Part shown: one piece after another, positions 16,627 to 24,303 of the stretch
Layout of the letters: each line of letters opens with the position of its first letter
Position numbering within the stretch: the first letter of the stretch is position 1
From: Hymenobacter sp. ISL-91
GTDB taxonomy: Bacteria; Bacteroidota; Bacteroidia; Cytophagales; Hymenobacteraceae
Direction of reading: 5' to 3'
Assembly: GCF_018613725.1 (NCBI RefSeq)
Contig: NZ_JAGGPS010000004.1
Location: forward strand, 62,001-126,000
DNA length: 64,000 bases
Notes under the pieces: model-generated
Databases searched by the model: none
The model's input: the letters and a program-made list of their open reading frames with translations, nothing else
What the model was told of the DNA's origin: nothing
Translations under genes and position numbers: made by a program

Positions 16627-16845
16627 CTACATTACCGGCTGCATTTTCTTGATGGATTCGGTGGCGTTGACAGCGTTAATCTCGCGGGTTTCGTCGGTTT
16701 TGCCACCCGTGGTATCTACCGGCGCGGGGTAGGTCAGGGGCGCAACGGTCATATCTTCCTGCCGCTCATAATCGGGGTTGCTACAGGAGGTGGCGGAGAG
16801 CAGCAGCGAACCGGCCAGCAGGCCGAGCAGGGACATTTTTTTCAT
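16627..16845 (-). CDS. Small lipoprotein
   Basis: A 72-residue lipoprotein from the ATG at 16845, which gives an ideal lipoprotein signal (MKKMSLLGLLAGSLLLSATSC, Cys21). The mature part is only about 50 residues, polar and acidic (DYERQEDMTV), and ends in ESIKKMQPVM. No known family was recognised. A perfect TAnnTTTG element lies 44 nt upstream, and a strong terminator follows, so it is a single-gene unit. Confidence 0.65.
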   Translation of the reverse strand: MKKMSLLGLLAGSLLLSATSCSNPDYERQEDMTVAPLTYPAPVDTTGGKTDETREINAVNATESIKKMQPVM

Positions 16846-16888
16846 ATCAAAAAGCAGAAGACTAAAGCAGTTACGCGGGTTGCAGCCG

Positions 16889-16896
16889 CAAAGATA
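16889..16896 (-). promoter_or_regulatory. Candidate -7 element of the small lipoprotein gene
   Basis: The reverse strand reads TATCTTTG, an exact TAnnTTTG match, 44 nt before the ATG at 16845. Confidence 0.5.
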
Positions 16897-16900
16897 CGGC

Positions 16901-16988
16901 AAATGAGTTGTTGGTTGCTAGTTGTCAGTTGTCAGGCTGTTCGATGAACGAGACTGACAACTGACAACTAGCAACCAACAACTCATTT
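16901..16988. repeat. Perfect inverted repeat, TAGTTGTCAGTTGTCAG family
   Basis: Arms 16901-16935 and 16954-16988 are a perfect 35-bp inverted repeat around an 18-nt centre. The right arm covers the stop codon and last codon of the prolyl oligopeptidase gene. A related element lies at 37371-37457. Confidence 0.9.
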
Positions 16989-19172
16989 GTCAAACGGCTT
17001 TACGCCCATGTTGTAAAAGGCGAATGACCAGATGTCGGCCCACTCCTGAATCTGGAGTTTGGTGCTTTTGCCCGCACCGTGGCCCGCGTTTACATCTACC
17101 CGAATCAGCTGGGGGTTGGGGCCGGTGTTGGCGGCCTGTAGGGCGGCGGCATACTTAAACGAGTGCGCCGGCACCACGCGGTCGTCTTGGTCGGCGGTGG
17201 TAATCATAGTGGCGGGGTAGGCGGCTGGCTTCAGGTTGTGCAGCGGCGAGAACTTGTACAGGTTCTGGAACTGCTCGTAGCTGTCGGAGGTGCCGTACTC
17301 GGGGGCCCAGTTCCAGCCGATGGTGAACTTCTGGTAACGCAGCATGTCCATCACGCCCACGGCCGGGAAAGCCACTTTGCACAGGTCGGGGCGCTGCGTC
17401 ATGGTGGCGCCAACCAGCAGGCCACCGTTCGAGCCGCCAGCCATGGCCAGCTTTTCGGTGCTGGTGTAGCCTTGCACCTTCAGGTATTCGGCGGCGGCAA
17501 TAAAGTCGTCGAACACGTTTTGCTTGTTGGGCGTCATGCCGGCTTTGTGCCAGGCCTCGCCGTACTCGCCGCCGCCCCGCAGGTTGGGAATGGCAATGAT
17601 ACCGCCGTTTTCGAGCCACAACATGCGGGCCACCGAAAAGCCGGGCGTGAGCGAGATGTTGAACCCGCCATAGGCGTACAGGTAGGTAGGATTCTGGCCG
17701 TCGAGTTTCAGGCCCTTTTTGTGGGTGATGAACATGGGCACCTTGGTGCCGTCTTTGCTGCTGTAGAACACCTGCGTAGTAGTGTACTGCTGCGGATCAA
17801 CATCCACCTTCGGCGCCCGGAATACGGTGCTGGTGTTGGAGGCCAGGTCGTACTTGTAGATGGTAGTCGGGTACGTGAATGAGGTGAAGGCGTAGTACAC
17901 TTCCTTCGAGTCGGGCTTGCCGCTGAAGCCCGAGGCCGTGCCAAGCGCCGGCAGGGCCACATCGTGCTTGAACTCGCCCTTCTCGGTGTACACTTTAATC
18001 AGGCTGCTGGCGTCCTTCAGGTACGAGGCCACCAAGTAGCCGCCTACCTGATCGATGCCCTCCAGCTTCTGCTGGGTTTCGGCCAGCACGGTTTTCCAGT
18101 TTTTCTCCTGGGGCTTTTTGGGGTCGATGAGCACGACGCGGTAGTTGGGCGCGCCGTTGTTGGTGAGCACCAGCAGCTGCCCTCCCACGTTGCCAACCAC
18201 CGAGTTATCGAACTCGTAGCTCGTGATAATGGGCGTGAACGTTCCCTCCTGCCGCCGGTCGGTCAGGTCGCGCACCGAGAGGCGGTTGCCGTCGGCCTTG
18301 CCATCGGTGAGGTACAGGGCCAGGAACCGCTCGTCGTCGGTGGTGCGCACGGTGCGGAAGCCCAACGCGCTTTTGGGGTCTTCGTACACCAGCCGATCGG
18401 TGCTCTGGGGCTTGCCCAGTTGGTGGTAATACACCTTGTGGTATTCGTTTTTGCCGGCCAGCTTGTTTTCGCCGGCCTTGGGCGCGTCGTAGCGGCTATA
18501 AAAGAAGCCGTTTTTATACCAGGCCGCCCCCGAAACCTTCACCCAGTCGAGCTGGTCGGACATCGGCTGGCGGGTCTTTAGGTCGAGCACCTTTAGCGTC
18601 TGCCAGTCGGAGCCGCCGCCGCTGGTAGCGTAGGCCAGGTAGCGGTGGTCGTTGGAGAAGTAGGTGCCGGCCAGGGCCGTGGTGCCATCGGCCGAAAACT
18701 TATTGGGGTCGAGCAGCACTTCGGGCGCGGCATCGGAGCCGACGGGTTGCACATACAGCACGGCCTGGTTCTGCAAGCCGTCGTTTTTGCTGAAATACAG
18801 CATGTTGCCCTCCTGCTGCGGAATCCCGAATTTCTCGTAGTTCCAGAGCGTGGTGAGCCGTTCCCGGATTTTGTCGCGGAACGGAATCTGGTCGAGGTAA
18901 CCAAACGTTACCTGGTTTTCGGCTGTTACCCAGCTTTTGGTTTCGGGCGCATCGGGGTCTTCAAGCCAGCGGTACGGATCGGCTACCGAAGTGCCGAAAT
19001 AATCGTCTTTCTGGTCTGATTTGCGGGTTTCGGGGTAGTTGAGCACGAATTTACCGGGGGTAGAAACAGCAGTTTTGGCGTCGGGGGCAGCGGCCGTAGG
19101 CACAGCTGGCTGCGAAGAGCGGCAGGCGGCCAGACTGGCCAGGGCCAACATGGGGACGGTAAGGTGGCGCAT
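16983..19172 (-). CDS. Prolyl oligopeptidase (S9A) lipoprotein
   Basis: A 729-residue serine peptidase from the ATG at 19172, chosen because it gives a lipoprotein signal (PMLALASLAAC). The N-terminal region opens with the family motif DYFGTSVADPYRWLED, followed by a seven-bladed propeller. The alpha/beta hydrolase domain carries GGFNISLTPGFS, LRGGGEYGEAWHKAG, the nucleophile in MAGGSNGGLLVG (Ser near residue 580), the acid in TADQDDRVVPAHSFKYAA and the His in VNAGHGAGKS. Such enzymes cleave after proline in peptides up to about 30 residues; here the lipid anchor places it in the periplasm or outer membrane. It is transcribed alone. Confidence 0.95.
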   Translation of the reverse strand: MRHLTVPMLALASLAACRSSQPAVPTAAAPDAKTAVSTPGKFVLNYPETRKSDQKDDYFGTSVADPYRWLEDPDAPETKSWVTAENQVTFGYLDQIPFRDKIRERLTTLWNYEKFGIPQQEGNMLYFSKNDGLQNQAVLYVQPVGSDAAPEVLLDPNKFSADGTTALAGTYFSNDHRYLAYATSGGGSDWQTLKVLDLKTRQPMSDQLDWVKVSGAAWYKNGFFYSRYDAPKAGENKLAGKNEYHKVYYHQLGKPQSTDRLVYEDPKSALGFRTVRTTDDERFLALYLTDGKADGNRLSVRDLTDRRQEGTFTPIITSYEFDNSVVGNVGGQLLVLTNNGAPNYRVVLIDPKKPQEKNWKTVLAETQQKLEGIDQVGGYLVASYLKDASSLIKVYTEKGEFKHDVALPALGTASGFSGKPDSKEVYYAFTSFTYPTTIYKYDLASNTSTVFRAPKVDVDPQQYTTTQVFYSSKDGTKVPMFITHKKGLKLDGQNPTYLYAYGGFNISLTPGFSVARMLWLENGGIIAIPNLRGGGEYGEAWHKAGMTPNKQNVFDDFIAAAEYLKVQGYTSTEKLAMAGGSNGGLLVGATMTQRPDLCKVAFPAVGVMDMLRYQKFTIGWNWAPEYGTSDSYEQFQNLYKFSPLHNLKPAAYPATMITTADQDDRVVPAHSFKYAAALQAANTGPNPQLIRVDVNAGHGAGKSTKLQIQEWADIWSFAFYNMGVKPFDK

Positions 19173-19386
19173 AGGGTGAGGACAGAGGGTAAGGACAATA
19201 AGGTTGAAAGCCGAAGATAACCGACAAGTTTGGCAGATGCCGCCCCGGGCCCGAATTCTGTGCCGCATTGCCATATTCTTGGCTGCCTCAAGTCAAGTTA
19301 AACGAAGGTTTTTTATTTATAATTTTTCTAAATAACAATTCATCCTTTTCTTTGCAGCAACTAAGATTCCTTCTAAACAAACAACA

Positions 19387-21861
19387 ATGCTTCATCTTCG
19401 CCTGCTGGGCCTCACCTCTGCCGCGCTGATTTGCGCCCTCACTGTGCAGGCCCAGCAAACGGCCACCATTCGGGGCCGCGTTACCACCTCCGATGGCCGC
19501 CCGGCCGAGTCGGTAACCGTGGGCCTGAAGAGTCGTGGCCAGGGAGCCATTACCAATGGCAACGGCGAGTACCTGATTGAGCGCGTGCGCGACGGCCAGT
19601 ATGTGGTGGTGGTATCGGCAGTGGGCCTGAAAACGACCGAGCAGTCGGTAACCGTGCGCGATGGCCAAGCCGCGGCCCTGAACTTTGTGCTGAACGAAAA
19701 CGCCGAGCAGCTCCGGGAAGTGGTTATCAGTGGCAGCCGTACCAATAAGTTTGCCCGCAAGCAGTCGGAGTACGTGAGCAAGATGCCACTCAGCAACCTG
19801 GAAAATCCGCAGGTATATGCTACCGTGGGCAAGGAGCTACTAACGGAGCAACTGGTATTTACGGCCGACGATGCTACCCGCAACGTGCCGGGTTTGCAGC
19901 GCATGTGGGAAGCCACCGGCCGGGCCGGCGACGGCGGCAGCTACTACAACCTGCGCGGCTTCATCACCCAAAGCCAGCTGCGCAACGGCGTGGCCGGCGG
20001 TGTCACCAGCAGCATTGATGCGGCGAACCTGGAGAAGCTGGAGGTGATTAAAGGGCCGTCGGCTACGCTGTTCGGCAGCGCGCTTACCTCCTACGGCGGC
20101 CTCATCAACCGCGTCACGAAGAAGGCGTATGACCGGTTTGGGGGCGAAGTAGCGTACTCGGCGGGCAGCTTCGGCCTGCAGCGCCTGAGCGCCGACGTGA
20201 ACACGCCCCTGGATAAGCAGAAGAAAGTGCTGCTGCGCCTGAACACGGCCGGCCAGTACGAGCGCAACTTCCAGAACCGCGGCTACCAGGGCTTCGATAA
20301 GAGCCTGGCCATTGCCCCAACCCTCACTTATAAGCCCACCGAGCGCCTGACCATCAACCTGGACGCGGAGTTGTACCGCACCGAGAACGTGGGTAAGCAG
20401 CTCATTTTCTTCTACTTCCCCACCAGCGCCCTGCAGGCCACCCGGCCCCAGGAGCTGGGGCTGGACTACCGGCAGTCGTACCTGGGCAACGGGCTGAGTT
20501 TGAACTCGCGCAGCTCCAACTACTTTGCGCAGGTGAACTACCAGCTGGCGCCGGGCTTCACGTCGTCCACCAACGTCACGCACAGCCGCAGCTTTTCCGA
20601 AGGCTTCGGAGCCTACTTCTACGTGACGCCCATTGCCGACAGCATCAGCTCCGGCGACCCAACGCGCCTGGGCAGCACCAACTTCCTGAGCCGCGCCGAC
20701 CAGTCGACGCGCGACAGCCGGGCCTTCACGACGGAAGTACAGCAACTCTTCAACGGTGACTTCCAGGTGGCTGGCCTGCGCAACCGCGTGGTGCTGGGCC
20801 TCGATTACCTGAACGTGGACAACCAGCAGCTGTTCTTCGGCAGCACATTTGGGGCCCCGGTAGCGCTGGGGCTGGGCAGCCAGGCCTACACCGATTTCAA
20901 CGGCCGGGCGCTGGCGGCGCAGTACGCGGCCGGCCCGCCGCAGTTCACTTATCCGCTCACCACCCAGCTTACCACCTACAGCGCCTTCGTCTCCGATGTG
21001 CTCAACCTCACGGAGCAGCTGAGTGTGCTGGCGGCTGTGCGCGTAGACCGGTTTGAGAACAAGGGCGGCCTGGTGGGCGGTGCGGTGCAGCCGTTCAGGC
21101 AAACGGCCGTGTCGCCGAAGTTTGGCGTGGTGTATCAGCCGGTGAAGGACAGGGTATCGGTGTTTGCCAACTACCAGAACAGCTTCCGCAGCCCCGGCTC
21201 TTACCGCGCCTACAATACGGCCGCGTTGCCCGACAGCACCGAGCTGCGCACGGCCCAGCTGGAGCAGGCCAACCAGTGGGAAGGCGGCGTGAAGCTGGAT
21301 GCTTTTGCCGGCAAACTGACTACCACCCTGAGCTACTACGCCATTCGGGTGGATAACCTGCTGCGCACCGACCCGCGCCTGGAAGCCGCCACCAAGTTCG
21401 CCCAGACCCAGGATGGCACCCAGCGCAGCCAGGGCCTGGAGCTGAACGTGGTAGCCAATCCGTTCGAGGGTTTCAACGCCGTGGCCGGCTTCAGCTACAA
21501 CGATTCAAAGCTGACCCGCGCCGATGAGGGAGTGAACGGCCGCCGCCCCGCTACGGCCGGCTCGCCCTACCTGGCCAACCTGTGGCTGAGCTACCGCCTG
21601 CCGGCCGGCCCGGTGCAGGGCCTAGGCCTGGGCTTCGGCGGCAACTACGCCAGCGACAATAAAATCGTGAATACCGGCACCAACGTTTTCACGCTGCCCA
21701 GCTACACGGTGCTCAACGCCTCCGTGTTCTACGACCAGCCCAAGTTCCGCATCTCCGCCAAGGCCGACAACCTCACCAACCAGCAATACTGGATTGGCTA
21801 CTCCACCATGAACGCGCAGAAAGTGCGCAGCGTAGTCGGCAGCGTGGCCTATAAGTTTTAG
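19387..21861 (+). CDS. TonB-dependent siderophore receptor
   Basis: An 824-residue receptor with signal peptide (ending TVQAQQ), a carboxypeptidase-regulatory-like domain (residues ~25-105: IRGRVTTSDGRPAESVTVGL), a plug with NVPGLQRMWEATGR, YYNLRGFITQSQLRNGV and LEKLEVIKGPSATLFGSALT, and a barrel ending in VVGSVAYKF. The plug motif and GPSATLFG block match FhuA-type siderophore receptors. The downstream PepSY membrane protein, usual in Bacteroidota iron operons, supports ferric-siderophore uptake. The short AT-rich region before it (19300-19386) likely holds the promoter; no Fur box could be assigned with confidence. Confidence 0.9.
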   Translation: MLHLRLLGLTSAALICALTVQAQQTATIRGRVTTSDGRPAESVTVGLKSRGQGAITNGNGEYLIERVRDGQYVVVVSAVGLKTTEQSVTVRDGQAAALNFVLNENAEQLREVVISGSRTNKFARKQSEYVSKMPLSNLENPQVYATVGKELLTEQLVFTADDATRNVPGLQRMWEATGRAGDGGSYYNLRGFITQSQLRNGVAGGVTSSIDAANLEKLEVIKGPSATLFGSALTSYGGLINRVTKKAYDRFGGEVAYSAGSFGLQRLSADVNTPLDKQKKVLLRLNTAGQYERNFQNRGYQGFDKSLAIAPTLTYKPTERLTINLDAELYRTENVGKQLIFFYFPTSALQATRPQELGLDYRQSYLGNGLSLNSRSSNYFAQVNYQLAPGFTSSTNVTHSRSFSEGFGAYFYVTPIADSISSGDPTRLGSTNFLSRADQSTRDSRAFTTEVQQLFNGDFQVAGLRNRVVLGLDYLNVDNQQLFFGSTFGAPVALGLGSQAYTDFNGRALAAQYAAGPPQFTYPLTTQLTTYSAFVSDVLNLTEQLSVLAAVRVDRFENKGGLVGGAVQPFRQTAVSPKFGVVYQPVKDRVSVFANYQNSFRSPGSYRAYNTAALPDSTELRTAQLEQANQWEGGVKLDAFAGKLTTTLSYYAIRVDNLLRTDPRLEAATKFAQTQDGTQRSQGLELNVVANPFEGFNAVAGFSYNDSKLTRADEGVNGRRPATAGSPYLANLWLSYRLPAGPVQGLGLGFGGNYASDNKIVNTGTNVFTLPSYTVLNASVFYDQPKFRISAKADNLTNQQYWIGYSTMNAQKVRSVVGSVAYKF

Positions 21862-21865
21862 AAGG

Positions 21866-22063
21866 ATGAGCAGCCCACGCCAGCCGCCCGAACCCAGCGC
21901 CGCAGTGCCGGCCTGGAACTGCGCGGGCTGCCGGCTCTGCCACCTCACCCCCGACCGGCAGCTGTGCCGGCTGCGCCACCTGCTGCGCTGGCTGGATGCA
22001 CGGCCGGCACCGCCTCTGCTACCACCGCCCAACCGGCCACCCACTACTCCTCCTGAAGCATGA
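21866..22063 (+). CDS. Cys-rich mini-protein between receptor and PepSY gene
   Basis: A 65-residue open frame that starts 4 bp after the receptor stop codon and overlaps the PepSY gene by four bases (ATGA), so it looks translationally coupled on both sides. It has four cysteines in the order CAGCRLCHLTPDRQLC, i.e. C-x2-C-x2-C-x8-C, flanked by Pro-rich ends, and no signal peptide. The cysteine spacing could hold a metal or Fe-S centre. I know no family for it; the tight packing in an iron-type operon is the main evidence that it is real. Confidence 0.5.
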   Translation: MSSPRQPPEPSAAVPAWNCAGCRLCHLTPDRQLCRLRHLLRWLDARPAPPLLPPPNRPPTTPPEA

Positions 22064-23193
22064 CAGTTAAAAAAATCATCGGTAAGCTGCACCTGTGGCT
22101 GGGCCTGGCTTCGGGATTGGTGGTGTTCGTTATAAGCATCACGGGGGCCATTTTTGTGTTTCAGGACGACATCCGGGACCTGACGGAGCCCTGGCGCAAG
22201 GTGGCAGTGCAGGCTACGGCGCCAGTAATGCCCTCGCAGCTGCAGGCGGCGGCCCTGGCCCGGCACCCGGGCGTAGCGGCCGAAACGTCGTGGGTTACGT
22301 ATTTCGGGCCCGAGCGCTCGGCTACTGTATTTTTTACCGACAAGGCCGGCGCGCCCATTCAGGTGTACTTGAACCCCTACACCGCCCAGGTGTTGCACGA
22401 ACAGGATTTGCGCACCCATTTTTTCACCATCATTCAGGAAATTCATATGCACCTGCTGCTGCCCGAGGCGGTGGCCAAGTGGGTAGTGGGTATCAGCATT
22501 TCCATTTTTGTAGTGATGCTGCTGACCGGCCTGGTGTTGTGGTGGCCTAAGCGCAAGCAGGAGCGCAAACAGCGGTTTACCATCAAGTGGGGAAGCCGCT
22601 GGCGGCGCATCAACTACGATTTGCACAACGTGCTGGGCTTCTACGCGGCCAGTATCGGGCTGGTGCTGGCGCTGTCGGGCCTGTTTATGCTGTACCCCTG
22701 GCTGCTGGAGCCGCTGGTGCTGGCCGTGGATGGTGGCCAGCCCGCCCCGCAGGAAATCATGAAAACCAAGCTCGATACGCTGCAAACCGCTGCCGTCGCC
22801 ACCCAGCCGCTGCCCGATATCGTGTACCGCACGGCGCGGCGCCTCTCTCCCGACCACGAGATGATTCTGCTGGGACCCACCGGCACGGGCAAGGACCCCG
22901 CGTTCTGCTGGACCTACCAAAAGGCCCTGCACTACTACCACCGCGACGAGTACGCCTTCCACCCGACATCAGGCCAGTTGCTGGAAACCCGCTTTCATGC
23001 CACCAAAAGCGCCGGCATCAAGCTTGCTGACATGAACTACGACCTACACGTAGGCCAGATACTGGGCTTCGGCGGCAAAATAGTAGCCTTTCTGGTGAGT
23101 TTGATTTGTGCCAGCCTGCCCGTTACCGGCACCATTGTGTGGTGGGGCCGCCGCAATAAAAATAAGAAAAAGCCGCGGCTGCAGGCGGTGTAG
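22060..23193 (+). CDS. PepSY domain membrane protein
   Basis: A 377-residue inner-membrane protein of the PepSY-associated TM family. It opens with the typical KKIIGKLHLWLGLASGLVVF, then VISITGAIFVFQDDI, a periplasmic PepSY region with VTYFGPERSATVFF, a second helix near residue 145-165 (ISIFVVMLLTGLVLWWPK), WRRINYDLHNVLGFYAASIG, and a last helix before VWWGRRNK. Relatives next to TonB-dependent siderophore receptors are thought to reduce or release iron from ferric siderophores in the periplasm. Conserved His residues in LHLW, DLHNV and DLHVGQ could bind heme. It ends the three-gene iron operon. Confidence 0.88.
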   Translation: MTVKKIIGKLHLWLGLASGLVVFVISITGAIFVFQDDIRDLTEPWRKVAVQATAPVMPSQLQAAALARHPGVAAETSWVTYFGPERSATVFFTDKAGAPIQVYLNPYTAQVLHEQDLRTHFFTIIQEIHMHLLLPEAVAKWVVGISISIFVVMLLTGLVLWWPKRKQERKQRFTIKWGSRWRRINYDLHNVLGFYAASIGLVLALSGLFMLYPWLLEPLVLAVDGGQPAPQEIMKTKLDTLQTAAVATQPLPDIVYRTARRLSPDHEMILLGPTGTGKDPAFCWTYQKALHYYHRDEYAFHPTSGQLLETRFHATKSAGIKLADMNYDLHVGQILGFGGKIVAFLVSLICASLPVTGTIVWWGRRNKNKKKPRLQAV

Positions 23194-23223
23194 TACCGAC
23201 CGATTCGATTAAGTATAAAATAA

Positions 23224-23284
23224 GGCCGTCATGCTGAGCCTGTCGAAGCATCTCTACTGCTTCGACAGGCTCAGCATGACGGCC
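23224..23284. repeat. Intergenic inverted repeat, GTCATnCTGAG family
   Basis: Arms 23224-23250 and 23258-23284 pair perfectly over 27 bp with a 7-nt loop, between the convergent PepSY and MotB-like genes. The core reads GTCATGCTGAGCCTGTCGAA. Its compact shape would also serve as a bidirectional terminator. Confidence 0.9.
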
Positions 23285-23304
23285 TGTTAGCTTCTGGCTT
23301 CCGC

Positions 23305-23982
23305 CTACTGCATCCGCCCCACCTTCGGAATCACCTGAATCAGGAAGCGCTTGTTGTCGCCTTCGCGGCGGCCCTGGTAGCGGCCGGTGCCGAAGAAGCC
23401 GCTGCCCCCAATAATCAGCTCGATGTTGCGGTCCTGCCCAAAATCGAGGCCGCTCTGTTTCCAGAAGTTGAGCAGGTTAAGGGCCCGGCGGTAGCTGAGC
23501 TGGTAGGTGGTTTGCTCCTCGCGGGCGTTACGCGGGTCGCCGGCGGGGTAGCGGGCGGCCATGCCCTCCACAATCACGAGGTAGCGCACCGGCTGATCGG
23601 TTTTAATGCTTTTGAGCACCGTGCGCAGTGTGCGGCCGGCTTGCAGCAGGGCCGGCTTGTAGGCGTCCTGAATTTCGTCGCGGCCAGCCTTGAACTGCAC
23701 CGGCACCAACAGTTCGTGGCGCTCATTGCGCGGGTCGTAGCGGAAGTACTTGCCCTCCAGCCGCTGCAGCGAGTTACGGATTTTGGTAATCTGCTCCAGT
23801 TCCTCGGCCTTGGCTTTCAGCTCGCCGTTGGCCTGTTTCAGCTCCCCTTCGCGGTCCTTGAACAGCTTGAAGCTGTACACAAACAGCACCAGCATCACCA
23901 CAAACAACGACGTCATCAGGTCCACGTAACTGGGCCAGAAGAAGTCGTTTTGTTGGCGTTTGTTGGAGGTAGGATTGTTCAT
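23305..23982 (-). CDS. MotB/ZorB-like stator subunit with OmpA-like domain
   Basis: A 225-residue membrane protein. Residues 14-38 (FFWPSYVDLMTSLFVVMLVLF region) form a single helix with Asp21 in the place of the proton-binding Asp of MotB/ZorB/ExbD-type channels. A charged coiled coil spans 41-75, followed by an OmpA-like peptidoglycan-binding domain (about 90-225) with VQFKAGRDEI, LVIVEGMA, LSYRRALNLLNFW and NKRFLIQVIP. By analogy it would form a proton channel with the MotA-like protein encoded upstream on the same strand and anchor it to the cell wall. It is the last gene of the 23305-35529 locus. Proton conduction is inferred from the helix only. Confidence 0.8.
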   Translation of the reverse strand: MNNPTSNKRQQNDFFWPSYVDLMTSLFVVMLVLFVYSFKLFKDREGELKQANGELKAKAEELEQITKIRNSLQRLEGKYFRYDPRNERHELLVPVQFKAGRDEIQDAYKPALLQAGRTLRTVLKSIKTDQPVRYLVIVEGMAARYPAGDPRNAREEQTTYQLSYRRALNLLNFWKQSGLDFGQDRNIELIIGGSGFFGTGRYQGRREGDNKRFLIQVIPKVGRMQ

Positions 23983-24029
23983 CTTTGCTTTATCGATATT
24001 TGACTTTATCAGTACTCAAATTGCGCACT

Positions 24030-24281
24030 ATGAAAATTGATAGCACAAAGACATTGACAGAAAAAGAGGGGTATGAAGCTATGCTATATATGCTGATGCA
24101 CTATTGGAAGGCAACAGGCTCCAATGATCTGACGGATATTCTCAGTGGTGGAGAATACATTGAAAAGGATACACCCGCCGACCCCGTATTCTGGTATGAC
24201 TGGCTGGATGCAATTGAAAAAGTGAGGCGCGAAGGTCCTCCACCTTTTAAAGTATTGTATCCCTTGGATCCTGAAAACTAA
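24030..24281 (+). CDS. Small orphan protein inserted between the stator genes
   Basis: An 83-residue acidic protein from the ATG at 24030 (MKIDSTKTLTEKEGYEAML), encoded on the strand opposite to its neighbours, in the gap between the MotA-like and MotB-like genes. The frame is open from 23985, but the MKIDS start is more natural. The sequence (MLYMLMHYWKATGSNDL, DPVFWYDWLDAIEKV) looks like a compact helical protein, and the DNA is visibly richer in A/T than the surroundings. It resembles small orphan immunity-type proteins of Bacteroidota, but I cannot name a family. It is divergent from the MotB-like gene and convergent with the MotA-like gene, suggesting a later insertion. Confidence 0.6.
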   Translation: MKIDSTKTLTEKEGYEAMLYMLMHYWKATGSNDLTDILSGGEYIEKDTPADPVFWYDWLDAIEKVRREGPPPFKVLYPLDPEN

Positions 24282-24303
24282 CAAACCTAAACTCCGAGGC
24301 TCT

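Noticed and set aside
19840-22962. Two long antisense frames over the siderophore receptor and PepSY genes
   Set aside because: Shadows of well-supported genes; Gln/Val/Gly-rich translations without motifs.
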